Notes: a model not told the origin generated them from the letters alone. Shown: positions 1 through 12,078, numbered from the stretch's first letter. The stretch: DNA of 64,000 nucleotides from Lineus longissimus (GCF_910592395.1 NC_088313.1:3166501-3230500), one strand, 5' to 3'. Numbers and translations are program-made.

Positions 1-3000
1 CGGAAACCTTTGAGAATTCCACGGCGCTGAAGATTTCAATCCTCTCTGAGAACAGCTTTTGTATGTTTGACATAAGATTGTTATCTATTGTACTGAAATG
101 ATTAACAGAATAAACAAATCGTATTGTAATATCACAACAGTTAGCCAGTATTACAAATGCAGTTGTGGTCATGCCAGCTTGATCAGAGGCTCAAGATTGA
201 GATAAGTTAGCTTCAGATTGTGAAATATTTTAATCAAAGTTAATTGAGAGCATTAGCATTGAATCGTGTCTGAACCTTCATAAGGAAACTTTATTCATTC
301 ATGTTTTATCAGGAGCATGAGGATTGAATCATTTCTACATGTGAACCCAACCTTTATACATGTTATACATGCTTCAAGAAATTGGTGGCTTGCACTGGAA
401 CTAACTTTTTCCCCCTTGTCCGTCATCAAAGGAATTCAAGTGTGTTGGTCAACCATGACTATCTCCTTTGTCCCTCCACCATAAGGCCTAGTTTCCCCTT
501 ATGACATCACTATTTCGGACACTCAGCACCTCATTTCTGGAAAGGTGTATAAGGAAGTGAGTTTATGAAGTTTATTCATACCTAGGTGTGTAGCTCCAAT
601 TGCTCCTCTGCATATTATTCCTAGTCGAACTGTAACTGTACGCCCGGCGGCTTGAATCGCTGCTCCTCTCCTTCCTAACCCCCTCCTCGTACAGCTGGCC
701 AACCTGACTGTCAATAGCTGTGATGTCTTCGACCACTCTCTTCATGACCGCACGGACATTCCTCGGTTCGATGGTATTCTGCCAATCTCTCGTCTCAACA
801 CTTTTTCTCAGCATCTGAAAGGAGAATAGTCAGAAGATGCTTGTAGAAGAATTCGCAAGATGTACAGACACGTTTTTTGGTGGCATCCTATGGCACTCAG
901 GCTTATAGTCGTGGTTCCACCTATCATAAAACCCCGTGTTTTTTCAAGACCCGTGTCTTCGCCGTGTGTCAAAAAACCCAGGCCGCACTTACACCTATCA
1001 GTGGTGTTAGATAATGGTTAATAGCCCCGGCGACAGGTGCGCTGTAGGTAGGGAGCTCTCCTGTGTTTCTTTCCCGTTGGAGGGGAATTTCGTGTGCGCA
1101 ATACCGAGGCAACTACACCGCGCCATCTGTCGCTGGGTCTTAGAACTTGCAATTGCCGGGGCTGTTCAGATTCCACCTATCAAAAAACCCGTGTTGAACA
1201 CGGGTCTAAATTAGCCCCCGATTAGCCCCATCGAGCTCGATGGGGCTAATAGACACGGGGATTTGACACACGGGTCTATTTAGACATGGCAATTCATAGG
1301 TGTAAGCGCAAAAGACACGGAGATTTGATAGGTGGAAGTACGACCTATATTTCTAAAATCTGAGGATTTACTTCCCACAGCACTTCTTACAGCAACCACC
1401 TATGTGAGATTTCAAGCCTGCCCTTTAGTGTAGCCAACTTCATACTCAAGTTCTAATTCTCTGGCAAGGAAGAGTTGGTAAGGTAGGATTATAACTCATT
1501 GCGCCAGTTCATCCAGTGAGACAAATCTAGGCTTTCCCAAGATTTTTTCCTCAGATAAGAACGCCAGACTATAAAGCACCAAGCAACATTTTGTAGCTCA
1601 TGCTGCGACCTGCGATCACTATCGCATGAGACAGAAATCTCTTGTCTGCGGTGATCATCGCAGGTACCTAAAGTGCCAAGCAAGATTTTGTAGCTCATGC
1701 TGCGACCTGCGATCACTATCGCATGAGACAGAAATCTCTTGTCTGCGGTGATCATCACAGGTACCTGCAATAAGAATCTCACAGCACGTTGTCATCATGG
1801 ACAATCAAATGGAAAAGTCGCAAGTTCGACACCCGTCATTCACAATGACATCATCTGCGGACAAAGCAGTCACTCCATCCATGCATTGGCCAATAAACAT
1901 ATTCTTTTACCTGCGATATAATGAGACCCTGCACCCTGACGTAATGGTTGAGTAGCTTCTGAGCCGTCTCCTTGGACTCCTGACAGAGCTGGGAGACGGA
2001 TGTCGTCTCGTTGGAGCCCTCCAGCATGAACTGCTCATCTGTTAATGTCAACTGAAAGAGACAGCAAGACACATTGAGGAATGAGAGGAATGATTCCTGC
2101 TGACCATGCATATTTTTTCTTGTCTTTAGGAATATAAGGTAAGAAAGTTTTCCAGATCAGACAATGGAGACATTTTGCAAATGACCTCAACCAAACCGGC
2201 TCAATACCGATCCACAAGGAGAGTGAGTATTTCCATTTTTCCTCATTGGGAAAACATTATGCCAATCTTATTTCCCAATCGGGCTTGAAATGGCTTGATT
2301 GGGTCACATCATCTGCGTGATCCCACCACTAGATTTTAGATAACTTACCAAATATGAGATTGTCGCGTTGTCGAAGTCAAGAGTAATTCTTGAGAGAATG
2401 AGAAGGAGGGCCGGAGTTGCTGAAGTCTTTTCCCCGGTCGTCTCACAGAATTCCTGGAAAATAATTTAATTCTTGACATGATCAGAATGTTACGCTGGAG
2501 ATCATATCATTGGGCTTTTGGAATGGTGCAGAGGTAACATCTGGGCCTGTCGCCTCTGTAGGCCCGGTTCCACTGCGGGTCAGTCCCAGTGCACTCATGT
2601 GATAGAGAGGGCAACTCACTGCGACAGCGTAGGTTTCCTTCTACCTACAATACCCAATGTCGTTTATAGAGCTAATAATGTCCTTGAGAACTGGAAATCA
2701 TAATCGACTTAATTTGTGACAATCTTGGCCTAGAGGCCAAACAAGGAGAGAAGACTTTGTCATGAAGATGTTAGTTTTGCTGTGGGTTTGTACATGAAGC
2801 TGTGTTAGTTTTACCGTGGGTTTGTACATGAAGCTGTGTTAGTTTTACAGTGGGTGTGTACATGTTTTTCATTAAGTAGCACTTGGCTCACAATTTAGTC
2901 TGTCATGGTTCTGTAAGGTGATAGACTAAGAGACTCTTCTCTAGAGATATGATACTTACGTTACACACAGTGTTGATATGCCTGAGGTAGGCCACAACCA

Positions 3001-6000
3001 GCCCTTCTCGCACATCCAGGTTACAAAAATTTCCCCGGAAATACGACTTCATGGCAAAGGTGATATCAGAGGCTATGAAAGCTTGTAGATTGGCCAAGAC
3101 TGATTTGATCTGGTCCAAGATTGCTCCCGTTGTTGAGCTGAGGAGGTCTGTTAGGTTACTCCCACCATCCTGCTTCACAAGTCGAGGAGCTGCCAAGCTC
3201 TGCCGGATGTCAGTGAGACAGTCTGCAAAGAAGAATACCAGACCTTCACGTAACGACCATTCATGCCCTTCACGTAAAGACTGTTCCCGTCCTTTACGTA
3301 AAGACAGTTCATGCCCCTTATGTAGAGACCATTCATGCCCTTTATGTTAACTCATGTCATGACATTGCAAGACACGCAACACTACATTTTACAATGTTTT
3401 ATTAACTTACCTGCGAAGTGTTGTTTGAGAGATTGGAGATAATGACCACACCTGTCCTTGGCAGCCCGAGCTACGATGTCCATTCCAGCACTAAAAGAAA
3501 GATGAAGAATAGGTTTGAAGGGAGTCAGTGGGCAGGAGGTGAGATTAGGCTACACAAAGTCACCCATAGGGTCTTTCCTATCTCACAGAACATTACATTA
3601 CACAGAACATGATGATAAAGTCATAACAAGAAGGCAAGAATTACTGAAATTCAGCATCTGCAATAGCATTCCGCGAAGATGACGTCACTGCAGCTGCTGC
3701 CCTCTATTTCCCCATCGTTGAATTACAGGCAATGTCAGACAAACATGCGGTTTCGTAATGGATTCAGGCTTTCTAACTAGGGCAGTTAGATTCAATCTGG
3801 CAGTGTCCGAGTGTTGGAAATACTACATAATTGTTCTGAATATTTCTCTCTCTGACTCTATGGTATCATTCATGCTAAAAACAATGCAGGGTCAAAGATA
3901 TTGACTTTGAAATAAGCTCAAAGGCGTAGAAATAAGTGGCGATGTCCGACTGTCACGTGACTAAAACGTCATCAATATCTTATGCAAATGACCTTGTGAG
4001 CTATAAATAGTAACTTCGCGGAATGCTATTGTGGCGCTGCATGTAGGGCTCACCGTGAAAAGTCTGTATCAGGAAGCAGCTTGCTCATGGCCTGGAGTCG
4101 GCGATGAAATCGGTCGAGAGCACGAACGAGTATAGTATTGTCACCAGTTTCTTTCTGAAAATGATATCAATTTCACAAAGGTTTTCAATCATTCAAATGT
4201 TGTCTAGAGAAAGGAATCTACGCAGGAATGAATCAAACCAGCCAAAGAAATGTATATAAAACAATGGTTGGGAACAAATGTGATCCGTCACAGCAAAACC
4301 AGGCGTATGTCGCTCTGAGCTTGGCAGACGGACTGTTTGTTCATTTCTCTATTGTCTGCATTTTGTAAAATATGAGCACATCAATTTCTCCCATTATCTT
4401 CTGGTGTCATTTAGGCTCATCTTCTGTGCGACATGCACCTGGTTTTGGTGTGACGAGTCACAAATTGTAGTTAAGGAATCCATACCAGACTAGAGGTGAC
4501 CAAGGTGTTTAAGAACCATATGGCCTTTTTAATCCGTCTTTGGCCAGGCGGAGGAGTCCATCACAACCACTCGACTCGAGCAGGGCAGAGTCCAGGGCGG
4601 ACATCTCGGTTGTCTCATTCAAACAAGGCTATCAGAGTAAAGTGGCTTGCCCAAGATCAAGAAATTTGCTTGAGAAAAGTCAAGGTTGTCTTCACACGTA
4701 TCTTACCTCCAATAGCACCCTTTTTTCCACAAAACCAAAATACTGTTTCATCAGCGAATTGATAAACATAACTAGTTTCCTTTCAGCCATTGCATCTAGA
4801 TTAGCCCTGTAACAAAGAGATTACAGGGCATGACTTATAAACTTATATTTGTTAGGAAGTGACTACTTGGCAAGCCCGGCTTACCAAACAGCGACTTTTT
4901 CTTGTCCTGAATGGAGAGCCGAACTCATTAATATTAAAGTAAATACTCCAGCTCGCCAAACAGGGTAGATTTTTTACCTGTTTGGCAAGCCCGGCTGGCC
5001 GAACAGGGTGGCTTTTTAGTGCTGTTTGGCAAGTGGCTCTCCAAACAGGGCAAAAAAAGATGCCTGTTCGGCGAGCGGCTTGCCAAATAGACCCGGCCTA
5101 TTTGTTATTCAAACTTGAAACATGGAATTTTTATAGTGACAGGGGCTCCAGAGATTTGACTCCACTGAAGCACCACACGTTATGAAATGTGGTAAGTCTC
5201 TTTGAATTCTAGAGTGGCAATTCTGGAGCACGTGCTCTGGTGTTTGATCTGCGAGTTTGCACTTGCACCATCGGGATTCGGCCATGTTCGTCAGCGGAGG
5301 GGGTTAATCAAGTATGTAAGCTTCAGGAATCTTAAAACGATGAATCTAAAATCTTGCCTTATTTGGTAAGAACTACTAGTAACACTCAAACACAAGTCCT
5401 AAACATGGGAAAGTTTCCACAACTTACTCTTCCAGGTTTTTGTTGAGGAAAAGATCATTGTAGGCTGCTATCACTAAGCACACATTGCTCAAGAACCCAT
5501 TACAACCAACATCAACAAACTCCAAGATGTCCTGAAAGTGAAACAAATGCAGCATGAAGTTGACTTCTGGTCACAACTGGTCCTTAACTAAACATGTAGC
5601 ATGAAGTTGACTTCTGGTCACAACTGGTCCTCGACTAAACATGTAGCTGGCAAATGTTTGAGAACAGCACCTACACAAAATTCGTGCCTTGTCCCACATG
5701 TTTTAAACACTTATTTATTATCTACTGAAGAAGCATATATGAAAAGCCAGCATACATTGTTGGCGTACAGTCTTAATCATCAAGGTAAATCGAAAATGGC
5801 TATTGATGATCTGCACATGAATGAAGCCAAAGACGGATTTGAACTAATCCGTCTTTGATGATGTGCAAAGTGCCTGATTCCACTAAGTGGGAAACTGCAA
5901 TGGGAAACTGCGATGGTTTCCTGCTTTCACAGGCTTTTGATAAGTTAAGCAGAGCCAATAACTTGATTAATTCAACACCTGTGGAAGCTGTGCCGTGTCC

Positions 6001-9000
6001 CTCGTTCCCCGCCGTTTCACGCTGTAGCCAAAGCAAAGCTATACAGATGCAGTTTTATGTGTATAGCCTGCACTCTGCATGATATCATGTATACATGTAC
6101 GGCATATACCAATCATATGCATTTCATAATGAAGACCGCATAAAAACAAATCTTACAAAGTAGGCTACATGCATGATGCATACTGGTAACAAATCAGAAC
6201 ATGTTTAAAACAAATGCAGTGCAACAATTCATTCGAAGACTACGTGTCATTTGAGCCAATGGTGGGTGGATGCAGCATGACTGATACATATGTAACTATA
6301 CGCTTGAGAGAGTAAGGTAAGATTGTATCAGGAGTGCCACCTCTGGTCATGTTTTTATGTGAACGGAAAAAAAGTTTCAAACAGCAAATCTCAATATGCC
6401 ACAGCTGAGGGCACTTTGAAATCCACAATGCCCCCGGCACAGTTGCTAAAGCAGGCAGACGCTATGCAAGAATAATAAGATACTAGTCACATTCTAAACT
6501 TGTAAAGAGTTCTGATAACTCACAAAAAGTTAAAACTAAAAGTCAAAACTTTCACACACAATCCAATTGACAGTGTTGTCCATGAGCAGCACGCATGTAG
6601 GTTTTTGAGATGTTGCCCCACAAGTGGGGCAGTTGTTGGCGATGTTTACTGTACTTTAAACATAAGATCAGTGCAATCTATAATTCCTTTGAACTAATAT
6701 TCTAAGTCTAGCGAGATAATACATAAAACCTCAAAACTAACGTTCCACGTGTTTTAAGAAATCATCAAATCAAAAAACTGCAATCAGAGTGCATCATAAT
6801 TATGATCAATTTTATACATGTAGTAGTCTATGCATCTAAATCTATAATACCAATGCCCCCTCTCCTAGAAGATAACACAGTCTTGTAACCACGGCTTTAT
6901 AGTGGTCTAGCTTTGCTACAAACATGTGTTACACCATTCTACTAGCACCCATAACCATGCTGCGATTTATTTGAATAATACACTACCATTTGGCAGTAGC
7001 TTGAACTAGTAGCCTTGAAAAGAAATACGACAGGTAGTTTGAAAATTTAAAAAACAGTATCATTTGGCGTGTCATGTTATGCAATGTATGTTTGTACGAT
7101 AGTTGTTTGAAAAGTAGGAGGTACTAAATTTCACCATAGTTTTTTTATTGGGGGAATATCAACAAAATAAACCGGCATTGGACCAATGAATCTAAAGTGA
7201 ATTCTGTTATGGGACTTTTATTCAACATGTTCAGTATGAATGGATTGAAGAGAGAGGAGGGTTGTAAATCTGACATCTGAACTGTGGTATGGTGTATTAT
7301 CGACTGACAATCTTCTTGAGTGCATTTACAGGAGAAGGCATGGGCTCTCATATTGAAAACCACCGGTACCAGAACGGGGGGACTTACCACTGGCACATTG
7401 AGATAGGCATCCGCAGGTCTCTTGGGTTCATCTGGCTTTGGCTCCAATTCTTCACCCGACTGAAGTTTCAATTGCCTCTCCAACGCATCAAGGTCTTCAT
7501 CTATCCGCTGGCGAGCACTGAAGAAAATTATTCATCAAATGATCGTCTATTGAAGATTATAACCATGCGCAGAGTGTGACGGAGTCACAAATGATAATGA
7601 TAATCATGTCTGAATCCAAGTCCAAGTCAAACTGAATTAATGAATCAAAGAATTAATGAATCACAGAGAACTGGACAGCAGTCTGGGTGTCTTGGGTGCA
7701 AGACTGTGGAACTCCCTCCCCACCAGCATGCGTGAACTCACGGGCACTCAATCCTTCAAAAAACAACTAAAAACTCACCTTTTTACCAATCACTTTTGCT
7801 AATTTTAATCCAGTTTTTAATTTATGTATTAATATTATTGTCATTATGTATCATATCATTGTTTTTAACTAAGTGTACCATGTACAGTGCTTAGAAAATG
7901 TTTTACCATTATTGTAGCACTTTAAACTGAATAAATTATTATTATTATTATTATATTCTTATTTGTATAATATGCAAACTGTTTTCATCAATGGACCTTG
8001 TAGTCCACATGGTTTTATTTTGACTGGATAAGGACATGGTGGGAACTTACTGTGCTAAGAACTCGGCGCAGAGCTCTTCTGCGGGTTCATTGAGTTGCAG
8101 TAACAAGTCAACACATTCTGCGAGTTGTTTTGGACTAGACTGAAAGAGAAAAGCAGACGTCTTTGGTAATCAACCACCTTTCAGCATTCCAGCCTTTTCA
8201 TAATCTGTTCGGTAGCCTACTGAATGAAGCTTCATGCCCTTGAGTTGGATCTATTTAAGGGATTTAAGGGAATTTAACAAAACTTACTAATTCCAGTTAC
8301 ATTGGATATCATATGAAGGATTGAACAGCAGGGAAGCAACTGACACTTTCTATTTTGCCAAACACTTTTGGACGTAAAAACCAATGGCGTCATTTACCTC
8401 TTTATCTCTGAACTGCTCCTTCAATTTTCCGCGCAGATCTTCAACTATGGAATTGCAATCCTGCTGTATGCTGCAGAACGAGGGCATGTGTTGATACTGA
8501 TGCAAAACCTTCTGAGCTTTGGTGTAATATCTGACAGCTTGGCTGTAGGATTGCATCTCAATACATTTCTTCAACCTCGCCGGCAACTCAAAGAGGAACT
8601 GGAGCTTTTTCAGCAGAGCATGGACCCCGGCGAGTTTTGTTATCTGCTGCCTTCTGTCCTGCAGGGTGTTGCTTATTCGGCCGCTGAACTCTGTGATGGC
8701 TTCCATGTTGGTTGCTAGGCAATCCATTTCATCTTCCATCTTCTTGAAATCATTTTTCATCTGGAAATTAAGATTATTAATAAGGAAGGGGTTTTCTTCT
8801 TGAGGACTCGCTCAGCAGTCTAAAGTGAGAAGTGTTATTCTCTATGCAGCATTCCTCCTCTAATGTTGGACGGGTATTTTTACATGCTACCAATTAGGGT
8901 AGGACCAATTGGGCCTACTGACCTAGTGACTCTATCAGAGGCCAGAGGTCCATGTAGTGTCAAAAGCATTCCTCCTGAAATGTTGAACGAGTATTTTTAC

Positions 9001-10089
9001 ATGCCACCAATTAGGGTAGGACCAATTGGGCCTACTGACCTAGTGACTCTATCAGAGGCCAGAGATCCATGTAGTGTCAATAGCATTCCTCCTCTAATGT
9101 TGGACGAGTATTTTTACATGCCACCAATTAGGGTAGGACCAATTGGGCCTACTGACCTAGTGACTCTATCAGAGGCCAGAGGTCCATGTAGTGTCAATTG
9201 TAAGCCATTCACGTCTTTCTCTTGGTCATGTTGATCAGGTATTACTAGTCATTAAAACAAATTTGCTTCAGTTTTTTCTAAACCACAAATGCCCTTACCT
9301 TCCTGATAGTATCAGTGGCACTGATAAATTTGTTGTAGTTCTCATAGACAAGTGTCTGCATATCACTATCAAGAGAGCGGATATGTTTGACCATCTCAGA
9401 CTCTTTGTCCATGAGTTCTGTCAGGCTTTTCTCTTGCAGAAGCTTGGTGAGGAACTGCTCCGCCTTGAAATGTGCCCCATTGATGTCATACGGATCAACA
9501 GATGTGGACCCATCCTTGCCTTCTTGTATCCCATAGTACATCTTGAGCATGCCATGCTTGCGGCGGGCTCTGGCAGCTGCATCACTCTCATCTGCAAGTA
9601 TGAATGATTACAATGATTAGTAATAAATCCGTTTAGTAAATGGCACCTCCACTGTACTGAAACTGAAATGAACTTTAGCCCCAGAGGACCAAAATCTATT
9701 CCGATTCAGAGTTCAGAATTTCTACTAGTGTAGACTAACATGGTTCTCGCTGCCGACTTTGGCCAGTCATTGACAGGAGTCTTAAAACTGGGAGACAGCG
9801 AGTAGGGAACGGCAACAGGTAGGCCTAGGGCTAGGCATGTTCCTTGTCGATTTGACTGGAGTCTTTTTTTGGGGACACCCTGTCCCAAAAAAAACCTTTT
9901 CAAGACGCACAAAAACATTCGATTTACGACATTGGAGAAAGACTCCACGGAATATGAAGTGGATATTTTCATGGTACATATCTTTGCCACCAACTGTATA
10001 AACATATTGATCAGATTGGTCGCTTTATATTGGCGTAATTTACTCAAAAAGAAGAAAATTTCCTCACCATTTGGATCTACGTCCGCCAT
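1..10089 (-). CDS. VPS51: VPS51, GARP/EARP tethering subunit (3' end outside window)
   Basis: Shared subunit of the GARP (VPS51-54) and EARP (with VPS50) complexes, which tether endosome-derived vesicles at the trans-Golgi network and recycling endosomes. I rebuilt 14 exons with GT-AG borders and consistent phases, in transcript order: 10089-10068, 9591-9299, 8760-8398, 8139-8051, 7517-7388, 5531-5428, 4806-4707, 4154-4054, 3490-3411, 3222-2960, 2453-2349, 2051-1911, 814-582, 92-<1. They join to about 705 codons; the human protein is near 780 residues, so roughly the last tenth lies beyond position 1. The second and third exons carry the family's signature Vps51 N-terminal coiled-coil region ([48 protein letters not shown]). 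Exon 13 carries the highly conserved ETRDW and [15 protein letters not shown] blocks. The start (MADVDPN) is spliced after 22 nt to a [14 protein letters not shown] segment that precedes the conserved block. The coding frame is intact throughout the window. Confidence 0.96.
366..549 (+). mobile_element. Short dispersed repeat, copy 1 (VPS51 last visible intron)
   Basis: About 184 bp that recur as a reverse complement at 44427-44610 with high identity. The ends are imperfect inverted repeats (a CTTxCxAGAAAT-type terminus on both sides) next to TA dinucleotides, as expected of a non-autonomous Tc1/mariner-like element. No coding capacity. The family name is unknown. Confidence 0.6.
903..1350. 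mobile_element. Nested foldback element in VPS51 intron
   Basis: The outer inverted repeats contain TTCCACCTATCA (915-926) and its complement (1326-1337), with similarity extending some 10-20 bp on each side. Inside are a second inverted pair built on CTTACACCTATC (around 987 and 1290), a further copy of the outer terminus near 1169, and a perfect 30-bp palindrome at 1221-1250. This looks like one or more MITEs inserted into, or rearranged within, another. No transposase is present. Confidence 0.55.
1572..1766. repeat. Two-copy 97-bp tandem duplication
   Basis: Units begin at 1572 and 1669 and differ by only a few bases. Each unit itself contains short inverted words around GCGATCACTATCGC and GGTGATCATCGC. 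It lies in a VPS51 intron and explains the repeated peptides seen on the minus strand here, which are not a gene. Confidence 0.75.
2770..2866. repeat. 34-bp tandem repeat, about 2.8 copies
   Basis: Units start at 2770, 2804 and 2838, each built on GTTAGTTTT followed by GTGGGTTTGTACATGAAG. Intronic in VPS51. Confidence 0.7.
3243..3349. repeat. 24-bp minisatellite, about 4.5 copies
   Basis: Units begin at 3243, 3267, 3291, 3315 and 3339 (CCTTCACGTAA-type). The array starts about 20 bp upstream of the acceptor of the VPS51 exon 3222-2960. The 24-nt period preserves reading frame, so a repetitive spurious reading frame runs through it. Confidence 0.75.
3664..4028 (+). mobile_element. 366-bp TA-flanked MITE, copy 1 (VPS51 intron)
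   Basis: Bounded by TAGCATTCCGCG and CGCGGAATGCTA inverted termini with TA at each outer end. Near-identical copies lie at 36745-37111 (inverted) and 45754-46120. There is no open reading frame of note. The internal sequence carries a perfect GTCACGTGAC E-box (3952-3961), an ATGCAAAT octamer and a CTATAAATAG TATA-like word. TA flanks suggest Tc1/mariner-type mobilisation, but the superfamily is inferred. Confidence 0.8.
4855..5098 (+). mobile_element. 245-bp foldback element with 9-bp target duplication, copy 1
   Basis: Flanked by direct repeats of TATTTGTTA at 4846-4854 and 5099-5107. The ends share an imperfect terminal inverted repeat (GGAAGTGACTACTTGGCAAG against GGCCGGGTCTATTTGGCAAG). 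The interior is built from repeated CTGTTTGGCAAGC / GCTTGCCAAACAG words in both orientations. A nearly identical inverted copy lies at 16891-17135. Nine-base duplications suit a MULE (Mutator-like) non-autonomous element; this superfamily call is inferred. Confidence 0.8.
5551..5646. repeat. Two-copy 47-bp tandem duplication
   Basis: AGCATGAAGTTGACTTCTGG and the 27 bases after it occur at 5551 and again at 5598. The array lies just upstream of the acceptor of the VPS51 exon 5531-5428. Confidence 0.75.
7690..7956 (+). mobile_element. 3' tail of a non-LTR (CR1/L2-like) retrotransposon
   Basis: The plus strand encodes [20 protein letters not shown] and a following [13 protein letters not shown] stop (7701-7802), the typical C-terminal end of a CR1/L2/Jockey-type reverse-transcriptase ORF2. 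An AT-rich 3' UTR and an (ATT)n tail follow to about 7956. The copy is severely 5'-truncated and sits in a VPS51 intron, opposite to the host gene. Confidence 0.75.
8849..9199. repeat. 117-bp minisatellite, three copies
   Basis: Units begin at 8849, 8966 and 9083 and are about 95 percent identical. The 117-nt period (39 codons) lacks stops in one plus frame, producing a repetitive 123-codon reading frame that I do not regard as a gene. It sits in the VPS51 intron between exons 9591-9299 and 8760-8398. Confidence 0.85.
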
Positions 10090-10121
10090 CTTTGGATGAA
10101 ATCACGTGACTCGGCCTAAAA
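10090..10121. promoter_or_regulatory. Shared VPS51/MED28 divergent promoter core with an E-box
   Basis: Only 32 bp separate the two divergent start codons. The gap contains the 8-bp palindrome TCACGTGA at 10102-10109, whose core CACGTG (10103-10108) is a bHLH-ZIP site (USF, MYC/MAX and MITF/TFEB class). No TATA box is visible. Either both transcripts have 5' leaders shorter than about 32 nt, or their 5' ends overlap in antisense. That one promoter serves both genes is inferred from the spacing. Confidence 0.7.
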
Positions 10122-12078
10122 ATGGCCGCTCAAGGGAATAACTCGAATTTGTGTGATGATTTTGAAGCCGCTTTTCAAGTAATGCGGGGTTCTTTTTACT
10201 ATTAAATAGTTCAAATCTACATCATGAAGTAGTGAAGATTCTTTTCCCTAACAGAGAGAACCCCAAATATACTGTTCTTATGCTGAAAACGGTCATTTCT
10301 GCATAGTGCATGATGACGGGACATAATTATAGGGTGGTTCAAAAAAACTCTTCAAAATTAATAATGTACTTTCTGTTTGAAATCTTTGTTTCCAGAGTTG
10401 TTTTTCAACACTGATAAACCAAGACAGTACCTGTGAGTCAGATGAGATCAAGACAAGTAAGTACAGAATGATAACTAACTAATTTTGTCTGACAGTATCT
10501 CTTTATAAAATCACTTCTGCTTCTACTATTATATAATATTACTATGAGGTGTTGAGCGGTCTATGATGACTATCTATGTTATCAATATCATGACTTTCTG
10601 GCACCATAATTCTTCCTCATGTATACACCGTGTTGTGGTACCATATTTCCAGCCCACTTACGTCAGATTTCAGCTATTAGGCAGTCATGCCACTGTAATT
10701 TGGATTTATTTACAGCCATGCATCTCTAAAGGTTTTTAGTTGTGGAACCTTAGTTATTCTCTTAATTTAAAGGAGCCTCATGGCCTAGTGGTTTACACTG
10801 CTGGCCACCACGCAATAGGGCCCGGGTTCGATCCCGGGAAGAACCCATGATCGTATGTCTGAATGAACCGGCGTGGCTTTCAAGGAACTAAAATTCCTGG
10901 CTGTTCTCAGTCCTTCGAATGAGACTCAAAACCGAGGTTCCTTGTACCTGGTGTCTATGCCAGGGCAAGCTAAGACCCCACCAAGTGAGAAACATGAGTA
11001 GCTTGCGTGGACTCTATCTCTCTCGCCAAAGTCGGACCACTAGGCCAATAAACCCAATTGGCGCCTAACCGTAGTGGTACGCAGGATACGCTCATCCCGC
11101 CTTGGAGGAGGATTACTCCTAGGAGAATGACCCCTCCAAGTGCAGAGCGAACGCTGAAGAAGAAGAAGAATTCTCTTCATTTCAGGTGTTGAGCAGTCCA
11201 TTCAGAAGTTTCTTGACTCAGCCAAGCAACTGGAGAGTCACTTCCTTCAACAGAGATTGGTGCTCTCAATGAAGAAGCCAGAGCAAATTGTAAAAGAGGT
11301 GAATATTTTGATAATGTGTGGTTGCTTTGAACATAAAATGAAAATAGTGTCAGAGTGCAAACTCCTTGTTACACATATGATGTAGTTGTAGTCTTGAAGT
11401 CAAGTTTATATTCTGATAAGGAGATCACTGTGTACATGATTGTGCCTGCAGTATAAGGCTATCTTTTAACTTTCTTATTTCCTCTTCATCTTGTTAGTGA
11501 ATATTGAAAGTCATGTGTACATGCCTGCTATCTGTTCTTTCAATAATAGGCCTATGATATTTCAAATCAAACGTAGTATTGTCGAGTTGCACTGCAGGAG
11601 AGAGAAAATCTGGAAGTCGATTTTCCATTAGCCCCAAATCGGTTGGTCTTGAGGACAAAGCCACAACCAGTGTGCTGTGACAGGATCCAAAAATTCAATT
11701 ATGCCTTTTCCTTTCCAGGATATCAGCGACATTCGTTCCGAATTAAGTCGTAAGGATGCATTGCTCCAAAAACACTATGAGAAACTGGCAGCTTGGCAGA
11801 CAAAATTGCGTAATATCCAAGGATCTCAACCCCCTCAGCAGTCAGTCCAGCTGCCACCTCAAGCCCAGCCAGGGCCAACGAGCATGCCAAATCCACAGCA
11901 GTCACCCAACATAACGCATCAAGTGATGTCTCCTCATGGACAGCAGCTCCACCATCAGCCCCACCCAATGCACCCCCCACATACTCCCCCAACATCGCAA
12001 GGGGTGCAGTTCTCACAAGGACCTCTTGCATATCTTGAACGTACCACTTCTAACATTGGTTTGCCTGAGAGTAGATGA
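10122..12078 (+). CDS. MED28: Mediator complex subunit 28
   Basis: Head-module subunit of the Mediator coactivator, which bridges transcription factors and RNA polymerase II. Four exons with GT-AG borders: 10122-10178, 10396-10456, 11186-11298, 11719-12078, giving about 196 residues (human about 178). The helical core is recognisable: an N-terminal acidic helix ([16 protein letters not shown]), then [22 protein letters not shown], the hallmark [11 protein letters not shown] and a coiled-coil [20 protein letters not shown]. The C-terminal [13 protein letters not shown] block is also conserved. Between the coiled coil and that block is a Q/P/H-rich low-complexity linker of about 65 residues, longer than the linker I recall in vertebrates. 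The start is the first ATG of exon 1; no other in-frame ATG precedes the core. It is transcribed divergently from VPS51. Confidence 0.95.
10771..11170 (+). mobile_element. tRNA-derived SINE in MED28 intron
   Basis: A tRNA-like head has an A-box-like TGGCCTAGTGG (10781-10791) and B box GGGTTCGATCCC (10824-10835). It is followed by an unrelated body of about 300 bp and a (GAA)n tail. The last 45 bp recur in degraded form at 30822-30866, so this is a dispersed family. Confidence 0.75.

Noticed and set aside
8368-8718. Plus-strand 116-codon frame
   Set aside because: Antisense shadow of the VPS51 exon 8760-8398.
8863-9234. Plus-strand 123-codon frame with three repeated peptide blocks
   Set aside because: Produced by the 117-bp minisatellite, whose period is a multiple of three, inside a VPS51 intron.
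9191-9607. Plus-strand 138-codon frame
   Set aside because: Antisense shadow of the VPS51 exon 9591-9299.
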